A DNA stretch of 33,935 nucleotides, taken from the NCBI GenBank assembly GCA_023957125.1, contig JAMLHL010000038.1, forward strand, positions 1 through 33,935. Reading direction: 5' to 3'. The stretch is from Chitinophagaceae bacterium. Lineage in GTDB: Bacteria; Bacteroidota; Bacteroidia; Chitinophagales; Chitinophagaceae. This document shows, one piece after another, positions 1 to 8,584 of the stretch. The position numbers were made by a program, and so were the translations under genes. The notes below the pieces were generated by a model. That model did not search any database, had not been told where the DNA came from, and worked only from the letters and a program-made list of their open reading frames with translations. The stretch's first letter is position 1. Every line of letters starts with the position of its first letter.

Positions 1-2000
1 CTTCAAAGGTTGATATGGATTTGAGTAAAAGTATAACTGTTCAGGTTGAAGCACATTTGGGGCGTAATGATAATGTAAATCCCCAATTGGCACAGGGAGG
101 CAGCAAGACTTCTATTCCTATTATGGGAGCAATGATATGGTCACCCACGGAACCGGTATATGAAGCCGACGGTAAATTTAATCGTTTGGGAATAGGTACA
201 GGTACTATGTTAAATCCTGCGTTAATGACCACCATCCAGGAAATGAATTACAGAAATTTTGGTACCGGTGTTTTAAATTTTAAAGCCAGAATTTTTGAAG
301 GATTAGAATTCAATGCAAAGGGTAATATCAGCTATTCTACAGGAGGAAACCGGGAATTTGAAAGCAAAGATTATAATGGTGTTAATGCAAAGGCTTCTCA
401 AAGTTCATACGAAAGCAAATCCTGGCTGTTAAATGCTTTTCTAAGTTATGCCAAAACCGTTGCCCAGTCTCATAACTTATCTGTGATGGCAGGTTTTGAA
501 GAGACTAAGAATAATTCGCAATCACTAAGTGGCACAGCCAATATCCTGCCACTTGAGTCTGCTGGCTGGTACAACCTGGGATTGGCTACACCAAATATTA
601 GTGTTGGATCAGACTATTCCAATAGCGCCCTGAGATCATATTTTGGTCGGTTAAACTATAATTATGATGCACGCTATTATTTAACAGCAAATTTCAGGGC
701 AGATGGATCTTCCAGGTTCAAAGGAAGTAATCAATTCAGCTATTTTCCTTCGTTTTCTGCTGCCTGGCGATTGTCTAATGAACAATTCATGAAAGATCAG
801 ACTGTATTTCAGAATATTAAAATACGCGGGGGATGGGGAATTACAGGTAACCAGGCTATAGGCAATTATGCTACTTACACTACCCTTGGCAGCCGCGGTT
901 TTTATTGGGGAGGTGTACAACAGGCCGGATATTATGCACGTGTAGGCGGCAATCCGGATCTGAAATGGGAATCAACCAAACAATTGAATATAGGGCTTGA
1001 TATAGTAACACTATCAGGTCGCCTGGCGCTTAGTTTGGATTATTATAAGAAGAAAACAGAGGACCTGCTTGCACCAACATTTGTTGCTGCCTACAATGGA
1101 GGGGATTCCGAATATGGTGAAAACAGTGTAATATCCAACGTAGGTTCAGTACAAAACACAGGTTTTGAATTTAGTATTAATTATGACGTTTTACAAAGCG
1201 GGGCGTTTACGTATGACGTTAATCTGAATGGTTCTTTTAACCGGAATAAAGTACTTGACCTTGGGGATCAAACTGTAATTTACGGAGAAACTTATGCCAG
1301 TGGTCTTAGTGCTATTAGCCCGTTTGCGCTTATTCCCGGGCAACCTATCGGAACAATATACGGCTTGAAATATCTGGGAATATGGCAGGAAAAAGAAGCT
1401 GCTGAGGCTGCAAAATATCAGCAACAGCCTGGTGATTACAAATATGAGGATTTGAATAAGGATTATAACTACGGTTCAGCAGACAACCAGGTCATAGGAA
1501 AAACGAATCCGTCGTTTACCTGGGGATTTAATAATCACTTCTCATACAAGAATTTCGATCTGAATATATTGTTTGAAGGTGTACACGGACGTGACGTATT
1601 GAACTGGTCGTATATGATAGCCGCTGAACGTATTGACTTTAAACAATTATTCACTTTAAGTGAAGGAAGGAATCGTTGGACTGAAGATAATCCTGATGCC
1701 AAGTTTGCCAGGATAGGAAATTCTAATAAGCTAACGCCTAATTCTTCTCAATATATTGAAGACGGTAGCTATGTAAAATTGCGCAATATTAGTTTATCCT
1801 ACCGTATTCCCAGGAAAATAACGTCGTTTGCCGATATCAAAGTTTCTGTAAGCGCTCAAAACATGTTGACTTTAAGTAAGTATTTGGGTTATGATCCTGA
1901 AATCAGTTCCTCAGCCGGAGATGATGTAAACTCGGGTATGGATTGGTTTGCATATCCCAACCCCAAGAGCATGTCTGTGGGAATTGCTGTAACATTTTGA
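1..2000 (+). CDS. SusC-type TonB-dependent outer-membrane receptor, C-terminal part (5' end outside window)
   Basis: C-terminal about 665 residues of a SusC/RagA-like outer-membrane beta-barrel that would import oligosaccharides with TonB energy. The frame is open from base 3 to the left edge, and the first in-frame ATG (15) lies inside a conserved barrel stretch (SKVDMDLSKSITVQVE), so the true start and the plug domain are outside the window. Barrel hallmarks include alternating aromatic strands, YYLTANFRADGSSRF, FSYFPSFSAAWRLSNE, the IRGGWGITGNQAIGNY stretch and a C-terminal strand ending in SVGIAVTF, the usual aromatic terminal residue. The SusD partner starts 25 bp downstream, the standard pair order. 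Family assignment is strong; substrate is unknown. Confidence 0.95.
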   Translation, partial: SKVDMDLSKSITVQVEAHLGRNDNVNPQLAQGGSKTSIPIMGAMIWSPTEPVYEADGKFNRLGIGTGTMLNPALMTTIQEMNYRNFGTGVLNFKARIFEGLEFNAKGNISYSTGGNREFESKDYNGVNAKASQSSYESKSWLLNAFLSYAKTVAQSHNLSVMAGFEETKNNSQSLSGTANILPLESAGWYNLGLATPNISVGSDYSNSALRSYFGRLNYNYDARYYLTANFRADGSSRFKGSNQFSYFPSFSAAWRLSNEQFMKDQTVFQNIKIRGGWGITGNQAIGNYATYTTLGSRGFYWGGVQQAGYYARVGGNPDLKWESTKQLNIGLDIVTLSGRLALSLDYYKKKTEDLLAPTFVAAYNGGDSEYGENSVISNVGSVQNTGFEFSINYDVLQSGAFTYDVNLNGSFNRNKVLDLGDQTVIYGETYASGLSAISPFALIPGQPIGTIYGLKYLGIWQEKEAAEAAKYQQQPGDYKYEDLNKDYNYGSADNQVIGKTNPSFTWGFNNHFSYKNFDLNILFEGVHGRDVLNWSYMIAAERIDFKQLFTLSEGRNRWTEDNPDAKFARIGNSNKLTPNSSQYIEDGSYVKLRNISLSYRIPRKITSFADIKVSVSAQNMLTLSKYLGYDPEISSSAGDDVNSGMDWFAYPNPKSMSVGIAVTF

Positions 2001-2025
2001 TTGTGCCTAATAATATATTACAATT

Positions 2026-3609
2026 ATGAAAAAGCTAATATTTTTTTTAATCATTATAGTATCTATAACATCGTGCCAGCGCGATAAGGAATTTTTAATG
2101 GAAGATCCGAAAGGGCGATTATTCCCTGATAATTTTTTTAATAATGCAACTGAACTGGAGTTAGCAAATAATTCCCTGTATGCCATTTTTGACCGGGCTA
2201 TCGGACGTCCGTACCAAAGTATGAGTATTAAGTTTGCCAGTTCAGACGATATAATTGGTACAGGAAATCAGCGGCTTTTTTATAATGAGATGGAAGTTAA
2301 TTTGGATATTACCGTTGGTGCTGATAATGATATTCAGTTAGGATGGGAACGTGCCTACGACGCCATTAACCAGGCAAATGCTATAATCAATAACTATCAT
2401 AATGCAGATGGCACGCTGTCAGAAGCAAATTTAAATGCATGGGCAGCACAGGCACATTATATCCGTTCTTTTATGTACTTCTGGTTAGTTCGGTTTTACA
2501 ATGACATTCCATTGATTACAACTGCATTCGTACCAGATACGAAAAAAGAAGTTACCCTTTCTAAAGCTGCAGATGTTTATGCGCTCATTATTGCTGACTT
2601 ACAATTTGCGGAAGAATGGCTGCCTGTAACCTGGACGGGGTATATGAAAAAAGGCGGGGCAGCAACAAAAGGAGCAGCTAAATCAACGCTGGCAAAAGTT
2701 TACCTGCAAATGGCAGGCTATCCTGTTAACGGCGGTACGGAATATTATGCAAAAGCCCGTGATAAAGCTAAAGAAGTAATTGATAATGCAGGGGCATACG
2801 GATATGCCCTCCGTGATCATTTTTATCAGGTATGGGATCCATATTGGAGCGCATATGATATTCCCCAGGACGAAGTGATTCTATGGCTTGAGCATACTTC
2901 TGACGATTATACAACAATGGCTCCTTTGCAAAGTCGCCCTATCGAATTGGGGGGGTGGGAGTTTTTGGTAGCTGAAAACGCGTTCTTTAACCGGTTTCCG
3001 GCAGGAGAGCGCAAGGATTTTACGTTTATAACTGACTTCTATATTTCCGGGGGAGGACATTATACTTATGCAGATCTGAAAGCCAATCATCCTCTCTATC
3101 GTAAGCTGTGGGCAGATGATTTAACTCCGGGATGGGAGTGGGAAAAGAGAAATGAGCCAGGAAACAACTGGAACTCCGGAATGGATAAAACGGCTAACTG
3201 GTATAGTGCACGGCCTAATATTCTTATGCGTTACTCAGACATATTGTTGACATATGCCGAAGCTAAAGCCCGAACAGATGGTCCAGATGTGTTAGCGTAT
3301 AAATGTTTGAATGATGTGCGTAACAGAGCCTACAAAGGAATGGGAACAGATGAGGCTTCAGTAAGCGGACTAAGCAATGAAGCATTTATAGATGCAGTTG
3401 TTTGGGAAAGAGCATACGAATTCGCCGGCAGCGAATATTCTTCCCGGTGGTTTGACCTGCAAAGATTAGAATTAGTTGAAAAAGCTACTACAGAATGGCG
3501 TGATGAACCGGAAAGTAAATACACGCTTAAAAAACCGTATACAAGGAAAGATTATTTTTTACCGATTCCAAGTAAAGAGGTTTTGTTCAATCCAAACCTC
3601 GCGAAGTAA
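2026..3609 (+). CDS. SusD/RagB-type glycan-binding lipoprotein
   Basis: 527-residue surface lipoprotein that would cap the preceding SusC barrel and bind glycan. It has a signal peptide with a lipobox (SITSC, Cys17), then helical TPR-like SusD features: WERAYDAINQANAIINNYHN, AQAHYIRSFMYFWLVRFY, and a C-terminal RYSDILLTYAEAKA followed by WERAYEFAGSEYSSRWFDL and KDYFLPIPSKEVLFNPNL. These motifs and the length are typical for the family. It lies 25 bp after the SusC gene and is followed by a terminator-like hairpin, so the two genes look like one transcription unit. No lesion seen. Confidence 0.96.
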   Translation: MKKLIFFLIIIVSITSCQRDKEFLMEDPKGRLFPDNFFNNATELELANNSLYAIFDRAIGRPYQSMSIKFASSDDIIGTGNQRLFYNEMEVNLDITVGADNDIQLGWERAYDAINQANAIINNYHNADGTLSEANLNAWAAQAHYIRSFMYFWLVRFYNDIPLITTAFVPDTKKEVTLSKAADVYALIIADLQFAEEWLPVTWTGYMKKGGAATKGAAKSTLAKVYLQMAGYPVNGGTEYYAKARDKAKEVIDNAGAYGYALRDHFYQVWDPYWSAYDIPQDEVILWLEHTSDDYTTMAPLQSRPIELGGWEFLVAENAFFNRFPAGERKDFTFITDFYISGGGHYTYADLKANHPLYRKLWADDLTPGWEWEKRNEPGNNWNSGMDKTANWYSARPNILMRYSDILLTYAEAKARTDGPDVLAYKCLNDVRNRAYKGMGTDEASVSGLSNEAFIDAVVWERAYEFAGSEYSSRWFDLQRLELVEKATTEWRDEPESKYTLKKPYTRKDYFLPIPSKEVLFNPNLAK

Positions 3610-3632
3610 TATTTTAATTAGTGCTTATCAAA

Positions 3633-3695
3633 AAGGAACCTGGTTAATAGCAATTGAAAAAACAATTTGATTGCCGGCCTGGTTCCTTCATTTTT
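3633..3695 (+). terminator. probable rho-independent terminator after susD
   Basis: An 8-bp perfect inverted repeat (AAGGAACC at 3633-3640 and GGTTCCTT at 3681-3688) is followed by CATTTTT. The 40-base interior holds a smaller inverted repeat (GCAAT/ATTGC). Position just after the susD stop fits termination of the susCD unit. The long loop lowers confidence. Confidence 0.55.
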
Positions 3696-3696
3696 C

Positions 3697-3783
3697 CTCG
3701 TAAATATATCGTTTATCTGCCCAAGGGTTATGAACAATCTAAGGCTAACCTGTCAGAAATAGCTGGCAGGCTTAATCAATAAT
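3697..3783 (+). pseudogene. fragment of an esterase gene, diverged copy of part of the 5578-6445 gene
   Basis: Bases 3697-3740 align with 5702-5745 (about 38 of 44 identical by eye) and 3747-3780 align with 5820-5853 (about 26 of 34). The 74 bases between those two blocks in the esterase gene are absent here. In the esterase frame the piece reads RKYIVYLPKGYEQSKANLSE and ends at a stop a few residues later, so the join keeps the frame. It has no start, no signal peptide and no catalytic region. I read it as a remnant left by a duplication or rearrangement. Confidence 0.7.
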
Positions 3784-3866
3784 TAAACCATGAGAAAGAA
3801 CGAGAAGGAAGAAATTTTAAATTGATTATTTTTTAACATTTGGGTTGTCTCTCAAAAATAAATAGC

Positions 3867-5528
3867 ATGAAAAAAAATAAAATTCCACACATTCTATTTG
3901 TGCTGGCTATGATGATATTTAGCGGTTTAAATAGTAATGCTCAAGATAAAGAACTCTTGGATTCATTCTGTACTCATAAGACTATTTGGAACCCCAACAA
4001 CAAACTGTTGGCTTGGTATAAATCCGATGCGCCCGGTGCGGCCTATACCCATGTGGTCAGGTTGGCTGCTGAGTTTCTCAGGGATATGCCTGATGAGCCG
4101 GGGATAGGACTACCCTATTATTATCTCCATCAATCCATTTCCGTGGCGAATGACAACGAGAAACCTTACGAGGGAGCGGGTCTTCACAATCCGGCCTGTG
4201 TCTTTGCAGGTTTAACGGAAAGCCTGGCTGTGAATTATAGCATCTTCACGGGAGATGATTCGTACGTGGCTTTGGTTAAGAAAGCCCTCGACCACATGCT
4301 CAAAAACGGTTCCACACCAGCCGATTGGACATGGGGCAACTGTCCTTACGCCAGTGCAAAAGGAGGCTCCATCACCTATGAGGGGACATCTAAGGATGGC
4401 ATATGCGGGCCCGGCGACGGGTTCCATGTCCTCGAACCTGATAAGGTGGCTGAGATGGGTGTGGCCTATCTCCAGTTTTATCAAATGACAGAAGACAAGA
4501 CCTATCTCGATGCCGCTCTCCATTGTGCAGATGCCTTGGCCAGGAACGTACGTACGGGCGACAACAAGCAATCGCCGTGGCCATTTCGTGTGAATGCGCA
4601 AAGTCCTGATAGAAGGGGTATGCTCGTCGAAGAATATGGCAGCAATGTGTTGCCAGCCATCAGACTGTTTGATGAATTGGCTTGCATACAGAGCCGTATT
4701 CATCTGAACACGGAGAGGCAGGAAAGCTACAAGAAAGCCCGGGATATAGCCTGGGACTGGCTCTACTCCTGGGATGGCCCGATGAAGACCTATGTGTGGA
4801 AAGGCTATTTTGAAGATGTGGAATATGACCACGAAAACCGCAACCGCGTGCAGGTGCAGCCCATGGAAGTGGCCCGCTACCTGATATTGCATCCCGAGTA
4901 TGACAAGTTCTATAAGGAGAACGTGTCTGCACTTATCCAATGGTGCAAAAGTGTATTCGGCACGCAAAATTCCCTGGGATGGAACGCCCAGTGTGAACAG
5001 CTGTGGTGCATGGCTCCTATGGGCAGCCACACGGCTCGTTATGCATCGGTGTGTGCCATGTGGTATGCGCTTAACGGAGGGGAAAGATATAAAGAGGAGG
5101 CCTACGAAACCTTCAACTGGGCCACCTATTGCACCTCTAAAGAGGGATTTGTATCGGTTGGTCCTACCTGGAAGTCGTCCTGGTTCTCTGATGGATATAG
5201 CGACTACATCAAACATTTCTTTGACGGTATGGCTGCCATTCCCGAATGGGCGCCCGCCGGAGAAAATCACTTGCTGAAATCAACAAGTATCGTGCAAAAA
5301 ATAAAGTATAGCACTAATAAAATCAGCTACAGTACCTTTTTGCCTACATCCACAGAAGTGCTGCGATTGGTAAGTATGCCCAAACAAGTGTCTATTGACG
5401 GCAAAGTGATTAAGCGCGATGATCAGCTTAAAAACGGCGAGGGCTGGTCGTGGGAGAAGCTAAGCAGCGGCGGTGTATTACGCATTAAACACCAAAGCGG
5501 AAGAGATGTAGAAATTGCAAGTCGTTAA
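3867..5528 (+). CDS. secreted (alpha/alpha)-barrel glycosidase- or lyase-like protein, family not identified
   Basis: 553 residues if started at the ATG at 3867, chosen because it gives a clean signal peptide (MKKNKIPHILFVLAMM, cleavage near SNAQ); an upstream start at 3840 would put nine hydrophilic residues in front. The body alternates helices with aromatic and acidic loops (LHNPACVFAGLTESLAVNY, LEPDKVAEMGVAYLQFYQ, VQVQPMEVARYLILHPEYD, THTARYASVCAMWYALNGG-like), resembling six-hairpin glycosidase toroids such as GH88/GH105 relatives. The last 80 residues are beta-rich. I could not place it in a named family. Codon use between about 4000 and 5280 is visibly GC-richer than the neighbours, and a 352-codon antisense frame is open there, both suggestive of foreign origin. 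A role in cutting uronic-acid or side-chain linkages is inference. Confidence 0.75.
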   Translation: MKKNKIPHILFVLAMMIFSGLNSNAQDKELLDSFCTHKTIWNPNNKLLAWYKSDAPGAAYTHVVRLAAEFLRDMPDEPGIGLPYYYLHQSISVANDNEKPYEGAGLHNPACVFAGLTESLAVNYSIFTGDDSYVALVKKALDHMLKNGSTPADWTWGNCPYASAKGGSITYEGTSKDGICGPGDGFHVLEPDKVAEMGVAYLQFYQMTEDKTYLDAALHCADALARNVRTGDNKQSPWPFRVNAQSPDRRGMLVEEYGSNVLPAIRLFDELACIQSRIHLNTERQESYKKARDIAWDWLYSWDGPMKTYVWKGYFEDVEYDHENRNRVQVQPMEVARYLILHPEYDKFYKENVSALIQWCKSVFGTQNSLGWNAQCEQLWCMAPMGSHTARYASVCAMWYALNGGERYKEEAYETFNWATYCTSKEGFVSVGPTWKSSWFSDGYSDYIKHFFDGMAAIPEWAPAGENHLLKSTSIVQKIKYSTNKISYSTFLPTSTEVLRLVSMPKQVSIDGKVIKRDDQLKNGEGWSWEKLSSGGVLRIKHQSGRDVEIASR

Positions 5529-5577
5529 TTATACTCTTGGGTTTGTATAACTTTTTGATTATCTAAAAATGTTAATA

Positions 5578-6445
5578 ATGAAAGGGCGTAAGTTATTTAT
5601 TGTTCTTGGTTTTGTTTTAGCATCTTCTACGGCTTTTTGTCAATCATCTGGTCGTAGTATTATTAGAGAAGACAGTCTGAAGAGTAAAGTGCTAAACGTA
5701 ACTCGTAAATATACGGTTTATCTGCCCGGGGGTTATGAGCAATCCAGGGATAAAAAATATCCGGTTTGTATCTCCTTCATGGACACAGCCACAGAAATAA
5801 TTGTTTTGTCGAAGACGGTAACCTGCAGGAAATAGCTGACAAGCTTATTAAAACGGTTCATCTGCTGAGATGATTATCGTTACGCCGGATGCAAATCGGG
5901 TAAAAAATGGCTATTTTGATACAAAGGACTGGTCGTATGAGACATTCTTTTTTGAAGAATTCATTCCATACATTGAAACGAAATACAGGATATCCGGCAT
6001 TAAATCTTCCAGAGCTGTAGCTGGGTTTTCAATGGGGGGAGGTGGTGCTGTGGTGTATGCCATAAAGCATCCGGATATGTTTTCTTCTGTATATGCCATG
6101 AGCTCACTCATGTCATTACCTAAACCGAAGGAACGACCAGCCGCTATGAATCCCAACCCGCAATCCATGGAATTTGGACAGTCAGTGTTAGCAAATGATT
6201 GTATAGCGCTAATAGAAAATATAGACCAGACCAGATTGGAGAAATTGCGTAAAATAAAGTGGTTTGTTGATTGCGGGGATGACGATTTTCTGTTAGATGT
6301 GAATACAAAGTTTTGCAGGGCGATGAAAGAAGCGAAAGTGCCATTCGAATTGCGTATACGTGATGGCGATCACAATTTTGAATATTGGACTTCAGCTTTG
6401 TACCTGGCCCTGCCGTTTGTTTCTGATGGATTTAAAGGTAAATGA
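5578..6445 (+). pseudogene. secreted esterase (esterase D / feruloyl esterase-like), broken by two frameshifts
   Basis: Putative alpha/beta-hydrolase esterase (PF00756-like) that would remove acyl or feruloyl groups from glycans. The ATG at 5578 (or 5569) gives a signal peptide ending near STAFCQ. Frame 1 reads ...KYTVYLPGGYEQSRDKKYPV. At about 5765-5769 the coding frame moves and continues YLLHGHSHRNNCFVEDGNLQ and EIADKLIK; at about 5849-5854 it moves again to GSSAEMIIVTPDANRV and runs to the stop at 6445. Each shift is explained by one missing base. The nucleophile motif GFSMGGGGAV (Ser codon 6029-6031) and late DGDHNFEYW (His) are present, so only the frame is damaged. Sequencing error in short homopolymers cannot be excluded. 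A fragment of the same gene lies at 3697. Confidence 0.85.
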
Positions 6446-6486
6446 ATTTTTGAGTAACAATAGTAAAGTAAATATTACAAAAGTAC

Positions 6487-8211
6487 ATGAAGATTACAAA
6501 AAGAAACAACAACCGTATCAAAAGTCTTCTGTTGATTAAAGTAAGTATTTTATTGCATGCACTTTGCTTAGCCCAGGTCCAACCCCGCATTAAACACATT
6601 GTTGTTATAGGCATTGATGGGTTAAGCAGCAATGGATTTAAGTCGGCATATACTCCCTGTATGGACAGTTTGAGAAACACAGGAGCATATAGTTATACAG
6701 TTCGAAGTGTATTACCTACCAGTAGTAAGCCAAATTGGAATGCAATGATTTGCGGAGCCGGCCCTGAGGCAACAGGTACAATTGATGAGTCCTGGACATC
6801 CGGTGTAACAAACTTCCCTTATACCTCCCTTGATGATTACAAACGATTCCCCAACATCTTTAACGTTATACGTAAGCAAAATACCCGGGCAGAAATAGGA
6901 GCGATTTATGACTGGAGTGGTTTTGGAGATCTGCTGAACAAGGAGCAGCTAAATTATTGGGCAGCTTGTGAAACACAAAGAGAAGTTGCACAAAAAGCGG
7001 TAACCTATATACTGGAGAAATCGCCAAATTTTCTTTTTATACATTTTGATAACCCTGATCACTTAGGCCATAGTATAGGATTTATGTCTCCGGATTATAC
7101 CAAAGCTGTGGAAGAAACAGATATGGATGTAAAACTCGTGATAGATGCTATTAATAAAAGTTCCATGGCAGCCAATACTATGGTAATGGTGGTAGCTGAT
7201 CATGGTGGCATTGCCAACACACATGGAGGTACTTCTTATGAGGAGTTCAATACCCCAATAATATTTTCGGGGAAAGGAATAAAGAAAAATTACCTGATTA
7301 AACAGCAGATATACAAATATGATGTTGCGGCAAACATATGCTTCGCATTAGGTCTGAAAGCTCCGCAAGTGTGGACGGGAAGAGCTAACAAATCTGCTTT
7401 TGCCGGATTCGGCGAGCCGGATAATGTTTGGCAGGGAGGTGCAGTATTACCACCCCCCTATTTTTCGACAAAAAAAATCATTATCCCCTACGGTGGATTG
7501 TTTGTAGATACCCCTGCCATTGTTAATATTCAATTGCCTGTTGATGTAAAAGGTGAAATACGATATACGCTGGACGGTTCAAACCCCGACAGTAAATCAT
7601 TACTATATACAACGTCCTTTACTTTAAATAAATCTGCCATTGTTACTGCTGCTGTATTTAATGGATCGGACAGGAGTACATTTGTTAAAGCAGAATACAG
7701 GGTTGCCAAAAATGATGGAAATCACGGGCTAAACTATTTTATTTATCATCTTGACAGCAACGTTAACAGCCTGCCTGATTTCGGCATCTTGAAACCAGTA
7801 TATGCCGGTACTTGTTTTGAGTTAGGTGTGAAGAGTCCTGAAAATGAGATTGCTGAAATGGCGGTAAGCCATAGTCTGAATAAATTTAAAACTGGGGTAG
7901 GGGTAAGGTTTTCTGGTTGGATTCAGATTGATGAAGACGGCGTATATAACTTTTCCTTATGGTCAACAGGCGCCAGCAAATTATTTATTGGTTCAGAACT
8001 GGTAGTAAACAATAATAATAATGGCTCTCAGCACAGAGGCAATGGAGGAATGGTTTATTTGAAAAAAGGGTTTTTTCCTATAAAGCTGGATTTGTTTTAT
8101 GACGGCAAAAGTGAGAGAGTATTGTTATATGCAGGATATGGAAGTAATAATATGGTTCAAAAAATTATTCCTCCTGAAAAATTATTTAAGAAAAAACAAA
8201 ATGATGAATAG
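6487..8211 (+). CDS. secreted alkaline-phosphatase-superfamily phosphodiesterase with CHB_HEX_C and PA14-like domains
   Basis: 574 residues with an N-terminal signal peptide (cleavage near LCLAQ). Residues about 36-300 are a type I phosphodiesterase/nucleotide pyrophosphatase fold: metal-binding IGIDG (Asp44), the nucleophile region VLPTSSKPNWNAMICG, DNPDHLGH, and VVADHGGIANTHGG (Asp-His and distal His). Residues about 335-400 resemble the chitobiase/hexosaminidase C-terminal domain (EIRYTLDGSNPDS). Residues about 415-570 resemble PA14, a carbohydrate-binding or autoinhibitory module (GVRFSGWIQIDEDGVYNFSL). The reaction would be hydrolysis of a phosphate or possibly sulfate ester; substrate is inference. 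It starts 41 bp after the esterase stop. Confidence 0.85.
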   Translation: MKITKRNNNRIKSLLLIKVSILLHALCLAQVQPRIKHIVVIGIDGLSSNGFKSAYTPCMDSLRNTGAYSYTVRSVLPTSSKPNWNAMICGAGPEATGTIDESWTSGVTNFPYTSLDDYKRFPNIFNVIRKQNTRAEIGAIYDWSGFGDLLNKEQLNYWAACETQREVAQKAVTYILEKSPNFLFIHFDNPDHLGHSIGFMSPDYTKAVEETDMDVKLVIDAINKSSMAANTMVMVVADHGGIANTHGGTSYEEFNTPIIFSGKGIKKNYLIKQQIYKYDVAANICFALGLKAPQVWTGRANKSAFAGFGEPDNVWQGGAVLPPPYFSTKKIIIPYGGLFVDTPAIVNIQLPVDVKGEIRYTLDGSNPDSKSLLYTTSFTLNKSAIVTAAVFNGSDRSTFVKAEYRVAKNDGNHGLNYFIYHLDSNVNSLPDFGILKPVYAGTCFELGVKSPENEIAEMAVSHSLNKFKTGVGVRFSGWIQIDEDGVYNFSLWSTGASKLFIGSELVVNNNNNGSQHRGNGGMVYLKKGFFPIKLDLFYDGKSERVLLYAGYGSNNMVQKIIPPEKLFKKKQNDE

Positions 8212-8226
8212 TTGGCATATAAAAAC

Positions 8227-8415
8227 ATGATTGTGAGTATAAATTTAAAATTGAAGACGCTGCTTTTGTTAGCAGCCTTTGTAATGGGGAAAGGATTACA
8301 GTATGCGCTTGATAATTCGGGAAATCAAATTCCAATTAACCAGCATTCGAAGATATTGTTAATTGGCCAAGGAATCACATATATTATCAGGGCCGAAACA
8401 CTATCGCTTTTTTAA
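8227..8415 (+). CDS. short exported ORF of unknown function, probably a truncated gene
   Basis: From the ATG at 8227 it encodes 62 residues: a hydrophobic signal-like start (LKTLLLLAAFVMGKG) followed by QYALDNSGNQIPINQHSKIL and LIGQGITYIIRAETLSLF. The second part looks like the beginning of a larger secreted protein that stops early. An in-frame TTG at 8212 could extend it by five residues. I do not recognise a family. It sits in a gap between two large genes, just before a clear gene fragment (8436-8490), so a remnant is more likely than a functional peptide. Confidence 0.3.
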   Translation: MIVSINLKLKTLLLLAAFVMGKGLQYALDNSGNQIPINQHSKILLIGQGITYIIRAETLSLF

Positions 8416-8435
8416 TATCAATCATAAGGGTAGTG

Positions 8436-8490
8436 TATGAACAAGCTCCTTTCTGTGTTTGACCGGATGATTGAGCCTTTTGCTGTTTTC
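8436..8490 (+). pseudogene. 55-bp fragment of the DUF5009-type acyltransferase gene
   Basis: Bases 8436-8490 align without gaps to 13061-13115 inside the acyltransferase gene (about 49 of 55 identical by eye). In the corresponding frame the copy carries two stop codons (TGA where the gene has TGG, and a second TGA), so it cannot encode the same segment. The alignment is lost abruptly on both sides. It is a short displaced remnant. The rest of 8416-8584 shows nothing I can name. Confidence 0.65.
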
Positions 8491-8584
8491 CCGGCAGTTA
8501 TGCTAACCTGGCAGTGGTTTTGATTTTCTTATAATTTTTATTAAAAATGGAATGATTATTCTCTCAACTTAAATATGATATCTA

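Noticed and set aside
3476..3670. 64-residue plus-strand ORF over the end of susD
   Set aside because: Out-of-frame shadow of susD extending into the terminator; no protein-like features.
4212..5270. 352-codon minus-strand ORF opposite the helical-barrel gene
   Set aside because: It lies wholly inside a gene with a signal peptide and protein-like sequence; its own translation has no recognisable domain and is explained by GC-rich third positions in the sense gene.
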